Source: Rhabdochromatium marinum (lineage in GTDB: Bacteria > Pseudomonadota > Gammaproteobacteria > Chromatiales > Chromatiaceae). Taken from it: 64,000 nt of DNA. Position numbers and translations under genes: made by a program. This document shows, in pieces, positions 1 to 9,268 of the stretch (position 1 is the first letter of the stretch; the number at the start of each line of letters is the position of its first letter). The stretch covers positions 19,987-83,986 of the forward strand of contig NZ_NRRS01000008.1 of the NCBI RefSeq assembly GCF_016583795.1, written 5' to 3'. The notes below the pieces were generated by a model. It searched no databases and was not told the DNA's origin. It saw only the letters and a list, made by a program, of their open reading frames with translations.

Positions 1-2
1 TA

Positions 3-458
3 TTATGGGCCTTTCTCAGTATTCACTGTAAAGCAATTTACCAAACCCTCTCTGGCTTTCCCGCCATGCTTTTAGGTAGTTTTCTTCTTGGGGGATTGAT
101 AAGCTATTATTTTTTGTTGCAAGATGCCGGATTAAACCAGGGCTTTTTTGCAAAAACAGGATTTTTTGTGGTTACCTCTCTCGTTTTGCTCCCTTTGCTG
201 GGATTTGCCCAGCTACATATCCACGGCCAGTCCCGCGTTATTACCCTGGGCAGCCAATTTTCTTACGGAATCTATTTAATTCATTTCCAATTTTTGCCTT
301 ACTTTGTCAGCCTTTCTCACGGCTCAAAAAACATCTTGTTATCGATTGTTTATTTATGCATTTATTTAGCTGTAGTTGTTTGGTTAGCATTTTTATTGTA
401 TAGGTACTTTGAATTTCCAATTATGCAGTGGAGGGAAAACATCAGTCCCGATAACTAA
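3..458 (+). CDS. Acyltransferase family 3 membrane protein, C-terminal part (cut by window edge)
   Basis: The reading frame is open from base 3, so this is the 3' part of a gene that begins outside the window. The visible 151 residues contain several hydrophobic helices and end in a short charged tail. The segment reading SYGIYLIHFQFLP, followed by a last membrane helix and a YFEFP element, is typical of the C-terminus of acyltransferase-3 (OafA/NodX-like) integral membrane proteins, which transfer acetyl or other acyl groups to cell-surface sugars. The substrate cannot be told. The base composition is clearly more AT-rich than the genes after 5286. It converges on the parvulin gene that ends at 505. 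Confidence 0.7.
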   Translation, partial: LWAFLSIHCKAIYQTLSGFPAMLLGSFLLGGLISYYFLLQDAGLNQGFFAKTGFFVVTSLVLLPLLGFAQLHIHGQSRVITLGSQFSYGIYLIHFQFLPYFVSLSHGSKNILLSIVYLCIYLAVVVWLAFLLYRYFEFPIMQWRENISPDN

Positions 459-504
459 ACTCAGAAAAAGTTTGAATCAGAGAAAATAAAAAACTGCCCT
501 AAAT

Positions 505-1464
505 TCAGGGGTTATCCATATTTGGTATCTTAATATAGTCTTCCTTGTTTGCAACCTCTACCGTTGCATCGACATAAGCGTCAATGGCTTCGGTATTCCC
601 CTTGACATGTGATGCATCAGTTAAGTCTTCATACCACTGTTTCACTCGCTCACGAAGATAGTCTTGCTTGAGCTTGACTATAATCTCATCTTTGACATCA
701 TCAAAGGATAAATCTTGCTGTTCTTGACGCGACTCCAGTCGAATAATATGAATACCGAAGGGAGTTTCAATAATGTCGCTGATATCACCTGGTTTTTCTA
801 AAGCAAATGCAGCTTGTTCAAATTTAGGTGTCATTTTTCCCCTAGGAAACACCCCTAAGCTACCACCAGCTTTACTGCTTCCCTGATCCTCTGAATATTC
901 GCGGGCAAGCTCAGCAAAATCCTCGCCTTTCAGCGCACGCTCTCTGATAGCTTTCATCTCTGGAATGCGCTGTTGGCGCTCTTCCTCAGTCTTCGCTTTC
1001 AAAAGTATGTGAGAAGCGCTTACTCTTTCAGGCCGCCTATATTTGTCACGATTTATTCGAAAATGCTCCTTCGCCTGTTCAGCGAAGTCCGGAAAATTCT
1101 CTGCAACATCCTGCCCTTTTTTGTCCAGCATAATGGAGACTAACTCTTCCTTACGGGCGCGGACAAGACGAGCGTGAAAAGCATCTATATCATCAACATT
1201 TTGCTTCTCAGCCTCGACGACGACTAACTCCCTTCTCCAAAGATCATCAATTAAACTTCTAAGCTTGCCTGGGCTTCTGCGTATCTGCTGCTGCATGTAA
1301 ACAGGAAAGGTCGACAGTTCTGCCTCAACGTCTTCAGACATAAGATTAAAGCCGTCGCCGGAAATAAGACTATCCTCTGCGTATACTTGCGTTGCCACAA
1401 TCAAACAGCAAAGCGACACGCGCGCAAACAGCTTAGGGCAGCTTATCAATATATTACCTTTCAT
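505..1464 (-). CDS. Periplasmic parvulin-type peptidyl-prolyl isomerase (PpiC/SurA-like)
   Basis: This protein should catalyse cis-trans isomerisation of prolyl bonds and act as a folding chaperone in the periplasm. From the ATG at 1464 it has 319 residues, starting with a short basic n-region and a hydrophobic signal peptide ending near VYA. A helical SurA-like N-terminal region follows, then a PpiC domain at roughly residues 140-240 with the typical ASHILL, GGSLGVFPRG and TPFGIHIIRL elements. The frame stays open to 1617, but that upstream part reads through a palindromic repeat and has no signal peptide, so I choose the internal ATG. ATG 1482 is an alternative; neither has a strong ribosome site. 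The neighbours are exported proteins, which fits a chaperone role, but the client is unknown. Confidence 0.75.
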   Translation of the reverse strand: MKGNILISCPKLFARVSLCCLIVATQVYAEDSLISGDGFNLMSEDVEAELSTFPVYMQQQIRRSPGKLRSLIDDLWRRELVVVEAEKQNVDDIDAFHARLVRARKEELVSIMLDKKGQDVAENFPDFAEQAKEHFRINRDKYRRPERVSASHILLKAKTEEERQQRIPEMKAIRERALKGEDFAELAREYSEDQGSSKAGGSLGVFPRGKMTPKFEQAAFALEKPGDISDIIETPFGIHIIRLESRQEQQDLSFDDVKDEIIVKLKQDYLRERVKQWYEDLTDASHVKGNTEAIDAYVDATVEVANKEDYIKIPNMDNP

Positions 1465-1491
1465 AGTTAACTTGAGTGTCATCTTGATATA

Positions 1492-1667
1492 CGCTTCACC
1501 AAACCTACCCGCAAAGGCAGGGAGGGCGAAGCGCTTCCCGCAGACGTGCTTACTATAAAAAAGTTGCGCGGGAGTGCTGTTCCAAAGCAGCAAAGACGAT
1601 CTGCCCATGCAGCGCATCTTCGTCGCTGGGGTCGCGGCGCAGCCTTGTAGGCCGCAAATTTGACCCC
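1492..1667. repeat. REP-like palindromic region
   Basis: Two inverted repeats lie here. At 1628-1667 the arms GGGGTC-GCGGC and GCCGC-(AAATTT)-GACCCC can form a nested hairpin with one bulge. At 1492-1533 CGCTTC and GAAGCG flank a purine/pyrimidine-biased imperfect stem. The region is GC-rich inside an AT-rich block. It resembles intergenic palindromic (REP/BIME-like) units, but copy number elsewhere cannot be judged from this window. Confidence 0.35.
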
Positions 1668-1717
1668 ATCCTGGGATACCATAATTTCTTTGGAAAGTTA
1701 GGGGATAACGTATTGGC

Positions 1718-2758
1718 TCACCATGCCGTTATACGGACTCGACATATATCATCTCCCTCACAGTTTTTCGTCACACTCACTTCTGCACCGCCCACGACTT
1801 CTGTTTCCGTATAAGGTATTGCCTCTATATTAGCGAAATAAGTGCCATTTTCATCTGGCAGGTAGCAATAGCCAAACTGGGGAGCAAAGCTAGTTCTAAT
1901 TACTGCATCTGAAATTTGTTCGTAAACACATTCAGAATCCAAGTTCTCAAAAACACCAGGATCCTCAGACACCGAGTAACGATAGTATCTATGAAATGCG
2001 CCTGTATATCGTGTGCTAAATTTGATAGTTGTCCGCGGAACAGTTTGAGGAGGAAGGTCACTAACAGACTGCACACCTTCATTTATTTCTGATTGAGTTA
2101 AGGTATCCGGAATAATTGGAACTGACCAAGGCAAACGCTGGACATACGTAACACCTACATCTAAAGAGCCTGTAATTAGGCAAGTTGACTCCTGATAGCG
2201 CGGTGTTGTTCGATCATAATCAAAAAGACCAGCACAACCTGGGTATTCTATAGTTCCTGTTCCACCATCATAGATTATCATCTCTGCTTCTGCTATTGAC
2301 GGAACGTAGACTGTACCAGCACCAGCTCTGCGAGCTTCGACCTCTGTAACATAAGATTCATCTGGCCGCTGCCCATAACGATCTGTTACGCTATCTCCTG
2401 GATTATCTCCTGGATTATCTCCTGGATTATCTCCTGGATTATCTCCTGGATTATCTCCTGGATTATCTCCTGGATTATCTCCTGGATTATCTCCTGGATT
2501 ATCTCCTGGATTATCTCCTGGACTGCTAGACACTTTAACAAAATCAGACGAAAGCGTATTAGAACACGATAAAATGACGCCACCTGTGAGTGACAATGAT
2601 CCATCGCTGGTCATCAGGCAACGCCCTTTACCACCACCTGAAAAGTTTACAGTCACTTCTGAAGCAGCAAATGCACAAACGGGCAACAACAACCCGATTA
2701 TCAGAGCTTGATTGCGTGACAGCACTTTAGAACGGCCTTCAATATCCCGCGCTTTCAT
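1718..2758 (-). CDS. Secreted protein with tandem PGDN repeats, unknown function
   Basis: The 346-residue product starts with a basic segment and a hydrophobic signal peptide ending near AFA (about residue 31), so it is exported. After about 50 residues containing two cysteines comes a run of eleven four-residue units (ten PGDN, one PGDS), coded by near-identical 12-bp DNA repeats. The remaining 220 residues include several cysteine pairs and a C-terminal segment with CEGDDICRV, which suggests disulfide bonds and an extracellular location. I recognise no domain. The ATG at 2758 has a good GAAGG ribosome site. The repeat probably serves as a flexible acidic linker between two folded parts; that is inference. 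Confidence 0.7.
   Translation of the reverse strand: MKARDIEGRSKVLSRNQALIIGLLLPVCAFAASEVTVNFSGGGKGRCLMTSDGSLSLTGGVILSCSNTLSSDFVKVSSSPGDNPGDNPGDNPGDNPGDNPGDNPGDNPGDNPGDNPGDNPGDSVTDRYGQRPDESYVTEVEARRAGAGTVYVPSIAEAEMIIYDGGTGTIEYPGCAGLFDYDRTTPRYQESTCLITGSLDVGVTYVQRLPWSVPIIPDTLTQSEINEGVQSVSDLPPQTVPRTTIKFSTRYTGAFHRYYRYSVSEDPGVFENLDSECVYEQISDAVIRTSFAPQFGYCYLPDENGTYFANIEAIPYTETEVVGGAEVSVTKNCEGDDICRVRITAW
2397..2522. repeat. 12-bp tandem repeat (coding, about 10 copies)
   Basis: The unit GGATTATCTCCT is repeated without interruption about ten times inside the 1718-2758 gene. Because the unit is a multiple of three, copy-number change alters linker length without breaking the frame. The absence of silent differences between copies points to recent expansion or homogenisation. 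Confidence 0.95.
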
Positions 2759-2774
2759 TTTTCAACCTTCGAGT

Positions 2775-2803
2775 AAAAAAGGGGGGCTTCCCCCCCCCTT
2801 TTT
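2775..2803. terminator. Rho-independent terminator, probably bidirectional
   Basis: A GGGGGG-CTTC-CCCCCC hairpin is flanked by A-run and T-run (AAAAAA before, TTTTT after). It sits between the end of the 2864-4348 gene and the start of the 1718-2758 gene, both on the minus strand. It should end transcription of the upstream gene and separate the two units. Confidence 0.8.
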
Positions 2804-2863
2804 ATATTGACAACGTCTATGTAGAACTACAGAGCCGCCTAACTCAACCCTCCGGATTATACG

Positions 2864-4348
2864 TCAGGGATTTGCCATAACTGAACGACTGTAGGCATGC
2901 TCCTGGGCAACCCCATAATTTGCTGCCGCAACACCACTTTGGTAAGTTTTGATGCCAAAGCCTGTTACAGGAAGCCCATAATAGGTAAAGTTTGTGCCGG
3001 ATATACCAATGTTAGTTGCGGGAGCTCCGGTAAAGGTCAAACGCATCCAGCCACTATCAAAGCCAGCATTGCGCGGCACTGCATAAGCATTACCAGCAGC
3101 GACGATATCTGCTCCAGCAAGAGCGCTACTTTGACCAAAAACTAACAGGTTAGTTTCTTGGCAGATGCTAGCTCCAGGCTGTCCTTCCGGTCGTGGTGAG
3201 AAGTCTGTCCCAGTAGTCGGTGTGACGGCGCGCTCTTCGCGGTCAAAATAGTTATATGTAACACTTTCACAGGACAGCCCGTCTGGCTGAAACACGTTTT
3301 CGAAAGGTGGAACTGGCGCAGCTGGCTGCTCAAGAGTGTCTACATAGAAGTTCTTGGTCGGAAAAGTTATAACCCAGTCGTTTAGAACGTTATTCCCTCC
3401 GCCAACTGCATACTCATTAAGAACTGACGTAGCCATAAACAAAGAACTTATGGCATCAGCCTGCTCAGCATTCGTGGTGAAGTCATCTTGAACCAGGGTC
3501 GACACTCCCCCTATCTCTGCTATTCGCTGAGTAATCTGCGGGTCAACACTTCTCAAGTTTGGTTCAGGATCTGACGGTAAAGCCAAGATATCATCTTCAT
3601 TGGCAAAATTGGCCAGCGTATCGACAGGAATAGTTGCACCGATGCCTGCCCCCATGTTCAAGAGGTAAGCCGACCCCTTCATAACATTTATCGGCTCGCC
3701 AAACTCGGCTATGGCATCTGAATAGGTACTTGGGGGAAGAGCTGCTCTTAACGCATCACAGTTTGGAACGCCTGTGGCTGGATTATGGACAGCAAGACTT
3801 GCGATTGGGTTTGTAGCTAAAGACGCCCCCATTTCGATTATTTCTATGTGCCCGTCATAAGTACGCTCGATCCCTGTCGAGCCTCCATCAGCTGGCCAAA
3901 TCGATTCCGCTGAACCATCATAGGCACTACTCGTAAATGTCACACCAGTTAACCCTGCAACAGTGGCTTGACCCGCAGGTAACGCCGGGTCGGTACAGGT
4001 ATTATCCGGAGTTTGAATCACCGGAACGCCTTGCGCGTTCATAGTAATGACAGCAGCCCACACATCGTTTGGCGACAAGAAAATATTGAAATCTCGAGCA
4101 TCGCGAGTGTTATCGCGCTCGCGCATTCTGATCTTGACCGCAATCACATAGTCTGGACTGGTGTTTACAATACTAACGTAAGTATCGTAACCGTTACGAG
4201 CCGTGTAGTAGGGAATCATCACCACTTCACCAAGGCCATCATCCGAATGATTGACGGCGAGTGCTGGCTGAGCGGCCAATCCGGCTGCAAGGGCGGCTGC
4301 CACTGCACCGGATACTTTCGCTTTTTTGAGAATGCTAGTCATCGACAT
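2864..4348 (-). CDS. Conserved secreted protein of unknown function
   Basis: The product has 494 residues with a clear signal peptide (basic start, alanine-rich core, cleavage after PALA near residue 31). The mature N-terminus contains GLGEVVMIPYYTARNGYDTY and a VNTS element, which I associate with a family of exported proteins of unknown function in gammaproteobacteria. The rest is acidic, with scattered cysteines and no recognised catalytic motif. A GAGGAA ribosome site lies directly before the ATG at 4348. A strong hairpin terminator follows the stop codon, so it is likely a monocistronic, well-expressed envelope or extracellular protein. Confidence 0.7.
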   Translation of the reverse strand: MSMTSILKKAKVSGAVAAALAAGLAAQPALAVNHSDDGLGEVVMIPYYTARNGYDTYVSIVNTSPDYVIAVKIRMRERDNTRDARDFNIFLSPNDVWAAVITMNAQGVPVIQTPDNTCTDPALPAGQATVAGLTGVTFTSSAYDGSAESIWPADGGSTGIERTYDGHIEIIEMGASLATNPIASLAVHNPATGVPNCDALRAALPPSTYSDAIAEFGEPINVMKGSAYLLNMGAGIGATIPVDTLANFANEDDILALPSDPEPNLRSVDPQITQRIAEIGGVSTLVQDDFTTNAEQADAISSLFMATSVLNEYAVGGGNNVLNDWVITFPTKNFYVDTLEQPAAPVPPFENVFQPDGLSCESVTYNYFDREERAVTPTTGTDFSPRPEGQPGASICQETNLLVFGQSSALAGADIVAAGNAYAVPRNAGFDSGWMRLTFTGAPATNIGISGTNFTYYGLPVTGFGIKTYQSGVAAANYGVAQEHAYSRSVMANP

Positions 4349-4525
4349 TTCCTCGTCTATTGCGTTGAGTGAGTTTGTTGGGTCACGGGTTTAATCGGGT
4401 CTTAAGCTCCGAACAGGGCCTTAGGACGCTCGACGGTGGAGTATATCTCATGGGGCACAACGTCATCAAAGGTGCCTAGCTGATCGCTTGAAGATGCTTC
4501 TCGGTAGCTTAAGGTGAATTCTGGT
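4349..4525. other. Intergenic region upstream of the 2864-4348 gene
   Basis: This 177-bp gap between two minus-strand genes must hold the promoter of the secreted-protein gene. I see no confident sigma-70 boxes, operator or RNA gene in it. Confidence 0.4.
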
Positions 4526-5122
4526 CTACTGGCGACTGAACCACCACTGATCGTCCACCTTCAGCCACTTTTCATCCACACGCCGCCTGCCGTTGTAGGT
4601 GGTTGCATTTGGCAGCACGGCAACATAGCTAACCATGAGTATAACCTTTGCAAGATCTTTTGTGTCGTTCAAATCAACGCTTACCAGTTCGACATCTGTC
4701 CACTTGGCAGCATCTCCATACCGTCGTGAAAAGGACTCAAGATCATTTAGCTTGCGAAACGCTGGAGACTCGTACTTATAGGCTTCAGTGAAATCTCTAG
4801 CCATGAGCGCACGCCAACGCGCCTTCACTCTAGCACCAATGACTTCAGCTAAGTCCGAGGCGGAGGCGATTTTGTCTGCGGCAGTTTCTTCGGACTGAGT
4901 CTTTCCCGTAGCCCCCGAACCAGGCAGACGCGCATCCGATGCAGCGGTTGTGATGGGCTTTGCAGCAGCCTCGGCCGCCTGGTTTGTATTCTCAGCCGAG
5001 GCTAAAAGCGCCACTTCCTTACTTACGCCCCAAGTCTGTGCAGACAGTAGGGTTAGAAGCACGAACAGCGCACCAGCCAAAGGCTGGCGTGCGTTACAGA
5101 GCGAGCGGCGGTTCAATTTCAT
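4526..5122 (-). CDS. Exported protein with NTF2-like C-terminal region, unknown function
   Basis: From the ATG at 5122 the product has 198 residues: a basic start, a hydrophobic signal sequence (about residues 16-30), an alanine/threonine-rich linker, and a C-terminal domain of about 110 residues. That domain has the helix-then-sheet look of NTF2/SnoaL-like folds, with the pattern ARWRALMARDFTEAYKYESP and a final WWFSRQ. The open frame can be extended to a TTG at 5182, but that start has no ribosome site and would bury the signal peptide. The function is unknown. Its exported nature matches its neighbours. Confidence 0.55.
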   Translation of the reverse strand: MKLNRRSLCNARQPLAGALFVLLTLLSAQTWGVSKEVALLASAENTNQAAEAAAKPITTAASDARLPGSGATGKTQSEETAADKIASASDLAEVIGARVKARWRALMARDFTEAYKYESPAFRKLNDLESFSRRYGDAAKWTDVELVSVDLNDTKDLAKVILMVSYVAVLPNATTYNGRRRVDEKWLKVDDQWWFSRQ

Positions 5123-5285
5123 GCGGAAGCTTAGGTCTTTCAGGTAACGACTTAAATATGGATGATTTTTCTGAAAGGTCAAGATTTTTCTGCGTAAGCT
5201 TGGGCTAGGGAGTGATCTTTGTTCGCCTGCGCAAGAGGATGCACCTTTACTTAGAGGGTCTTAACACTGCGAATGAGACCGCATA

Positions 5286-8200
5286 CTAGCAATATTGTAC
5301 CTCTTCTGCAACTATGTTTTTTTTACCACAACCAACGATGTCGCGTGATTCGATTCCCACCCACCCCTGCTGCAGTGAATGCCTGCTCGCAGCCTCAGCC
5401 AGGCCAAATCGGCCAAGGCTCTGCAACAGTGTACTCAGTCGTTCACGCTCCCTTTTCCTGTCAAGACAGCCCTGCATGCTTAGTTCTGAATTTCCCATGC
5501 TCCCAGTTTGATTGTATCCCAGCCAACAGCTCAGTTGCGCTGATGGTGAACAGGCGCGCGCCAAACCCCCGTACCGCAGCGCCAGCTCCGGCTCCAAAAA
5601 GGCGAAAAGATCGATCCAAGGACCACGCTGTCGTAGCACATCTTCCAGGTCAGAAAAAAATGGTTGTGCAAGCACTTCGATGCCAGCCTTGCGCAGTGAG
5701 GAGGTATTCTGCGGCATTTTTCCCTGCCCAAAGAACACACTAAACCTTGTTTGCCCGGCGCCAAAATTCTTAGCCAGATCGTGAATAACAGCAGCGAGCC
5801 CGGCGTTTTCATCCCGCTCTAGCCCAGGAAGATACATTTCCGTTTTTAAGTCCTCGGCGATTAACAGGATACGGTAGTGAACAGAAGAGTCTCGTGCACG
5901 GAACAGGTCATCACCTGCTTGCTGTCGATTTTCAACCAGGGTTGGCCAATCATTAGCTACAGCTTGTTGCTGAGCTTTCGAGATAAACGAGTTTCCATCC
6001 TGTGGCTGAAATATACCCCCCATCCAGAGCACTTCGGCCGCTGGTTGATAATATACAAATTGGTGCTCTTTTACCTGAATTTTCATGCTCATGCGAACAG
6101 CGCCCGAGCGGGGATCAGTGCAACTGGAATCGAAGCCTCCCACAACCTCATGCAAATCCCGCACGATCAGGTAGCAGCCCCAGGGCGCAACATCAATACG
6201 GCGCAGATAGCTATACTCCGGCTTGGCCGGATCATCGCCAGCCCCGTCGCACCAGACGCTGCCATCCTTCCACAAAATGCCACCCGCTGCGACCAGGCAG
6301 CCACCTGGGTCCGGAGTGCGGATTTTCGGCACCACCATACCAACATCGGGCTGTTGGATTTGATCGAGCATGGCCTCGACAGCCGCGTGATCAAGGGTAA
6401 TGGCTGGATCGAGCCACAACAGGTAGCGACCACGCGCCTGAGCAGCGGCCTGATTGGCCTGCTGGCCAAAATGAGCAGGCTGGGTGGCAGGGATCAGGGT
6501 CACGCCATTGATATTAGCCGCCTGAAGCTGCGCGGACAGGGTGCCGGTGGCAGTAGCGGTGTCAAGCAGAAGCACTTCCAGCTCCAAGCCATGCAGAGCA
6601 CTGTGTAGGCACTGCATATAGGCCGAAATAGCGACGGGGTCGATAACAGGACCAAGAATCAGGCTGATAAGGGGAGACGGGGATCTCGGGAAGCTAAGGT
6701 CAGGAGGCGGCTGATGACGCGCCGCCGGTCTCATGCAATCGCCGAGCACTCGCCATAGGCGCACCGGGATCTCGGGCTGCCGCAGGGTGCTGATGAGTCT
6801 GTGCAGGGGGGTGATCAGGCGCCAAGTGGTGCTGCGTTTAATAGCGGCAATCTGGGCTTCGGAGGCATCGAGACGCGCTTGCAGATGATCGATGTGGCGG
6901 TTTAAGGCGCGGCGTTCATCGTTCAAGTGGCTAAGGGAATAGGCCTCGGCTTCGCAGAGTTGTTGTTTCAGCTCATGTCGCTCCCATTGAGCGTCGGCTA
7001 GGGCCAGTTCGGTCTGCTCGACACGCTGGGTCAGTTGGGATTGCAAACGCCAGTCGCGGTAGCCGACTACTGCCGTGTAAAGATGAGACAGAGACCGCTC
7101 GGGAAGCTGGTCCTCGGGGCGCAGGTAGAGATGCTTCAGCGGCAGCTCGAAGCCCGCGCTCAGGGATACCGGCACCGGTGGCGCGGGATTGGGCTGGTCA
7201 AAGGCGTTCAGATAGCGGGCGGCGTAGCCAGCGCACCAGACGTCAGCAGTCGGGGCCGGTTCCGGGCTGGCGCTGGATGCGACGGACTGGGGCTGAAACA
7301 GGAACTGTGGCTGAAGCTGGGGTTGGAGCTGGTGACGCAGCAGGGCCTGGTTCCAGTCAGCCGCCGGGGTATTTACATCTAGCAACTGTGCCGCCGGATA
7401 AGCGGCCAGGCGCTCGATGAAAGCGCCGATGCGGGTGGCGAGAATGGGCCGCCCGGTGTGCATGGCCAGGCTTAGGGTGTAGGAGAAGGTTTCCGGCACC
7501 TGAGAGGGGAAGAAGAAGACATCAGGCCGCTCACTGGCAATCAAGTCCGGCAGGTGGTCATCGGCATAGCTGCCGGCGATACTCAGGGCGACTTCAGGCC
7601 AGGCGTGCTCGGGTGGGGCGGACAAGCCCAGCACGCGAAAAAACAGCGGCAGGTCGCGCTGCCGGGCATCGCGCGCGCAGTCTTCCAGCAGGCCGAGACC
7701 CTTGGTGGCGGACATGGCGCCCAGCACTAGTACCTTGACCAACGGCTGGCGGGTCAGTGGGCTGTGGCCCCATTGAGTCGCGGCGGGCTCGGGATGCGGC
7801 CAGTGCAAAATGGATAGATTCGGCCAGTAACGGCTGAGCCGGGCGCCGGCATCTTGCGAGGGAGCGATGATACGCGCGGCGCCACTGAGCCAGTCGTGCC
7901 ACAGCTGGCGCCATTGCTGGATATCGAGCGGCCATTGCGGAGGGCGTGCGTCCAGGCAGCGCTGGCAGGAGCTGGAATCGGCTTCCCCGCCAGGTTCTCC
8001 ACCGGGCTCCCCCCCAGGCTCCCCACAGTAACGCCCCTGGGCATCGGCGCAGTGGAATTGCGGACAGATGGCAGCAAAGTCGTGCAGGGTGAAATCGTAG
8101 TCCAGGCCAAGATCGCGCGGGAGTTGTAGCACCTCAGGCGGCAGGTCGGCGACATGATGATAATGAATGCGGTCGATGTGCAGCGCTTGCAGCAGCTGGA

Positions 8201-9230
8201 TGGCGGCAGCATAGTCATCAGCGAGGTCAATATAGGCACTGAATTCCTCGCCTGGTCGCGACCAGCGGAGGCGCTGGCGGTGCGGGCCATGGGGTTGCAA
8301 TTGCAGTACCTCGGCCCGGCCGCGCAGCAATGCGATCAGATCGCGCACATGACGGGCGACGCCGCCGCCGCGCGCATGGCAGACGAACAGAATCAACGGC
8401 TGCAAGCGCCTGAGCCGGGCGATGTCAAGCCGGCGGCGCAGTGAGCGGCCAATATCCTGAGCCAGGAAGGTCTGGATGCGCTCGGGATAGTCGGGATGCT
8501 CAGCATCAATCAGCGCTTGGGCCTGCTGCTTGCGTTGCGCCGCTTCGGCGCCAAAGGAGCCCGCCCCCTGGTGGTACACAAAGACATCACCAGCGAGGCA
8601 ATGGCGGTAGCCGGCCTGTTCAGCGCGCAGGCAGAAATCAACTTCCTCGCCATAGCCACGCCCAAAGCGCGCCTGGTCGAACAAGCCAACGGTCTCCAGC
8701 GCCGCGCGGCGGATCAGCAGACAGAAGCCGACGCCGGTGGGAATGTCGATGGACTGACCGGCGTTAACACTGGCGGCCAAGGCATCGAGTTCGGCGACGC
8801 TGATGTCATCTGCTCGCGAATTGGTAACGCCGATGCGGGGGTAGCTGCAAATGGTGGCGTCGTTCGACAGCGGCGTGACGGTGGCAATGCAGGGATCCGT
8901 GCCGGCACAGGCCAGCAGGCGGTCGAGCCAGTCGTTGGCGACCTCGGTGTCGCTGTTGAGCAGCACCAGATCGCGCGTCGGATGCAAGGCCATGGCGGCG
9001 TTCACCGAAGCGACGAAGCCCAGGTTGGCGCGGTTGCGATGCAGATGAATACGCCGACTGGCGGCCAAGGCATCGAGCCAGTGGCGGAGGTCGGCCTCGG
9101 GGCTGGCGTCGTCGATGACAATCAGCTCAAAGGGCGTGCGCTGCTGGGCGGCCAGGACACTGTTCAGACAGCGGCGCGTCTGTGCGTAGCCCCGATAAAC
9201 GGGAATGATGACATCAATAACCGGATCCAC
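5286..9230 (-). CDS. Multidomain glycosyltransferase (GT2 - GT4-like - coiled coil - GT2-like)
   Basis: The 1314-residue product begins (GTG) with a GT2 domain, residues 1-270, with VIDDASP and LNSDTEV nucleotide-sugar motifs. A GT4-like domain follows from about residue 275 (starting FVCHARGGGVARHVRDL), then a coiled coil at roughly 715-800 ending in the STTWRL element common in such enzymes. A second GT2-like region spans about 830-1060. The last 200 residues start like another GT4 domain (YRILLIAEDL) but stop early, with no nucleotide-binding half. Such proteins assemble surface polysaccharides or modify glycoproteins. A GGEP repeat lies in the GT4-like part. The acceptor cannot be told. 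The isomerase for Kdo synthesis just upstream supports an envelope role. Confidence 0.8.
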   Translation of the reverse strand: MDPVIDVIIPVYRGYAQTRRCLNSVLAAQQRTPFELIVIDDASPEADLRHWLDALAASRRIHLHRNRANLGFVASVNAAMALHPTRDLVLLNSDTEVANDWLDRLLACAGTDPCIATVTPLSNDATICSYPRIGVTNSRADDISVAELDALAASVNAGQSIDIPTGVGFCLLIRRAALETVGLFDQARFGRGYGEEVDFCLRAEQAGYRHCLAGDVFVYHQGAGSFGAEAAQRKQQAQALIDAEHPDYPERIQTFLAQDIGRSLRRRLDIARLRRLQPLILFVCHARGGGVARHVRDLIALLRGRAEVLQLQPHGPHRQRLRWSRPGEEFSAYIDLADDYAAAIQLLQALHIDRIHYHHVADLPPEVLQLPRDLGLDYDFTLHDFAAICPQFHCADAQGRYCGEPGGEPGGEPGGEADSSSCQRCLDARPPQWPLDIQQWRQLWHDWLSGAARIIAPSQDAGARLSRYWPNLSILHWPHPEPAATQWGHSPLTRQPLVKVLVLGAMSATKGLGLLEDCARDARQRDLPLFFRVLGLSAPPEHAWPEVALSIAGSYADDHLPDLIASERPDVFFFPSQVPETFSYTLSLAMHTGRPILATRIGAFIERLAAYPAAQLLDVNTPAADWNQALLRHQLQPQLQPQFLFQPQSVASSASPEPAPTADVWCAGYAARYLNAFDQPNPAPPVPVSLSAGFELPLKHLYLRPEDQLPERSLSHLYTAVVGYRDWRLQSQLTQRVEQTELALADAQWERHELKQQLCEAEAYSLSHLNDERRALNRHIDHLQARLDASEAQIAAIKRSTTWRLITPLHRLISTLRQPEIPVRLWRVLGDCMRPAARHQPPPDLSFPRSPSPLISLILGPVIDPVAISAYMQCLHSALHGLELEVLLLDTATATGTLSAQLQAANINGVTLIPATQPAHFGQQANQAAAQARGRYLLWLDPAITLDHAAVEAMLDQIQQPDVGMVVPKIRTPDPGGCLVAAGGILWKDGSVWCDGAGDDPAKPEYSYLRRIDVAPWGCYLIVRDLHEVVGGFDSSCTDPRSGAVRMSMKIQVKEHQFVYYQPAAEVLWMGGIFQPQDGNSFISKAQQQAVANDWPTLVENRQQAGDDLFRARDSSVHYRILLIAEDLKTEMYLPGLERDENAGLAAVIHDLAKNFGAGQTRFSVFFGQGKMPQNTSSLRKAGIEVLAQPFFSDLEDVLRQRGPWIDLFAFLEPELALRYGGLARACSPSAQLSCWLGYNQTGSMGNSELSMQGCLDRKRERERLSTLLQSLGRFGLAEAASRHSLQQGWVGIESRDIVGCGKKNIVAEEVQYC

Positions 9231-9268
9231 AGCGGGCCTGCTCCGTTAAGGCACTCTCGACGGGAGTG

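Noticed and set aside
1465..1617. Upstream extension of the parvulin gene to base 1617
   Set aside because: The added 51 residues read through palindromic repeats and would hide the signal peptide.
2397..2522. CRISPR-like array
   Set aside because: The 12-bp units are directly adjacent without spacers and are in frame within a coding gene.
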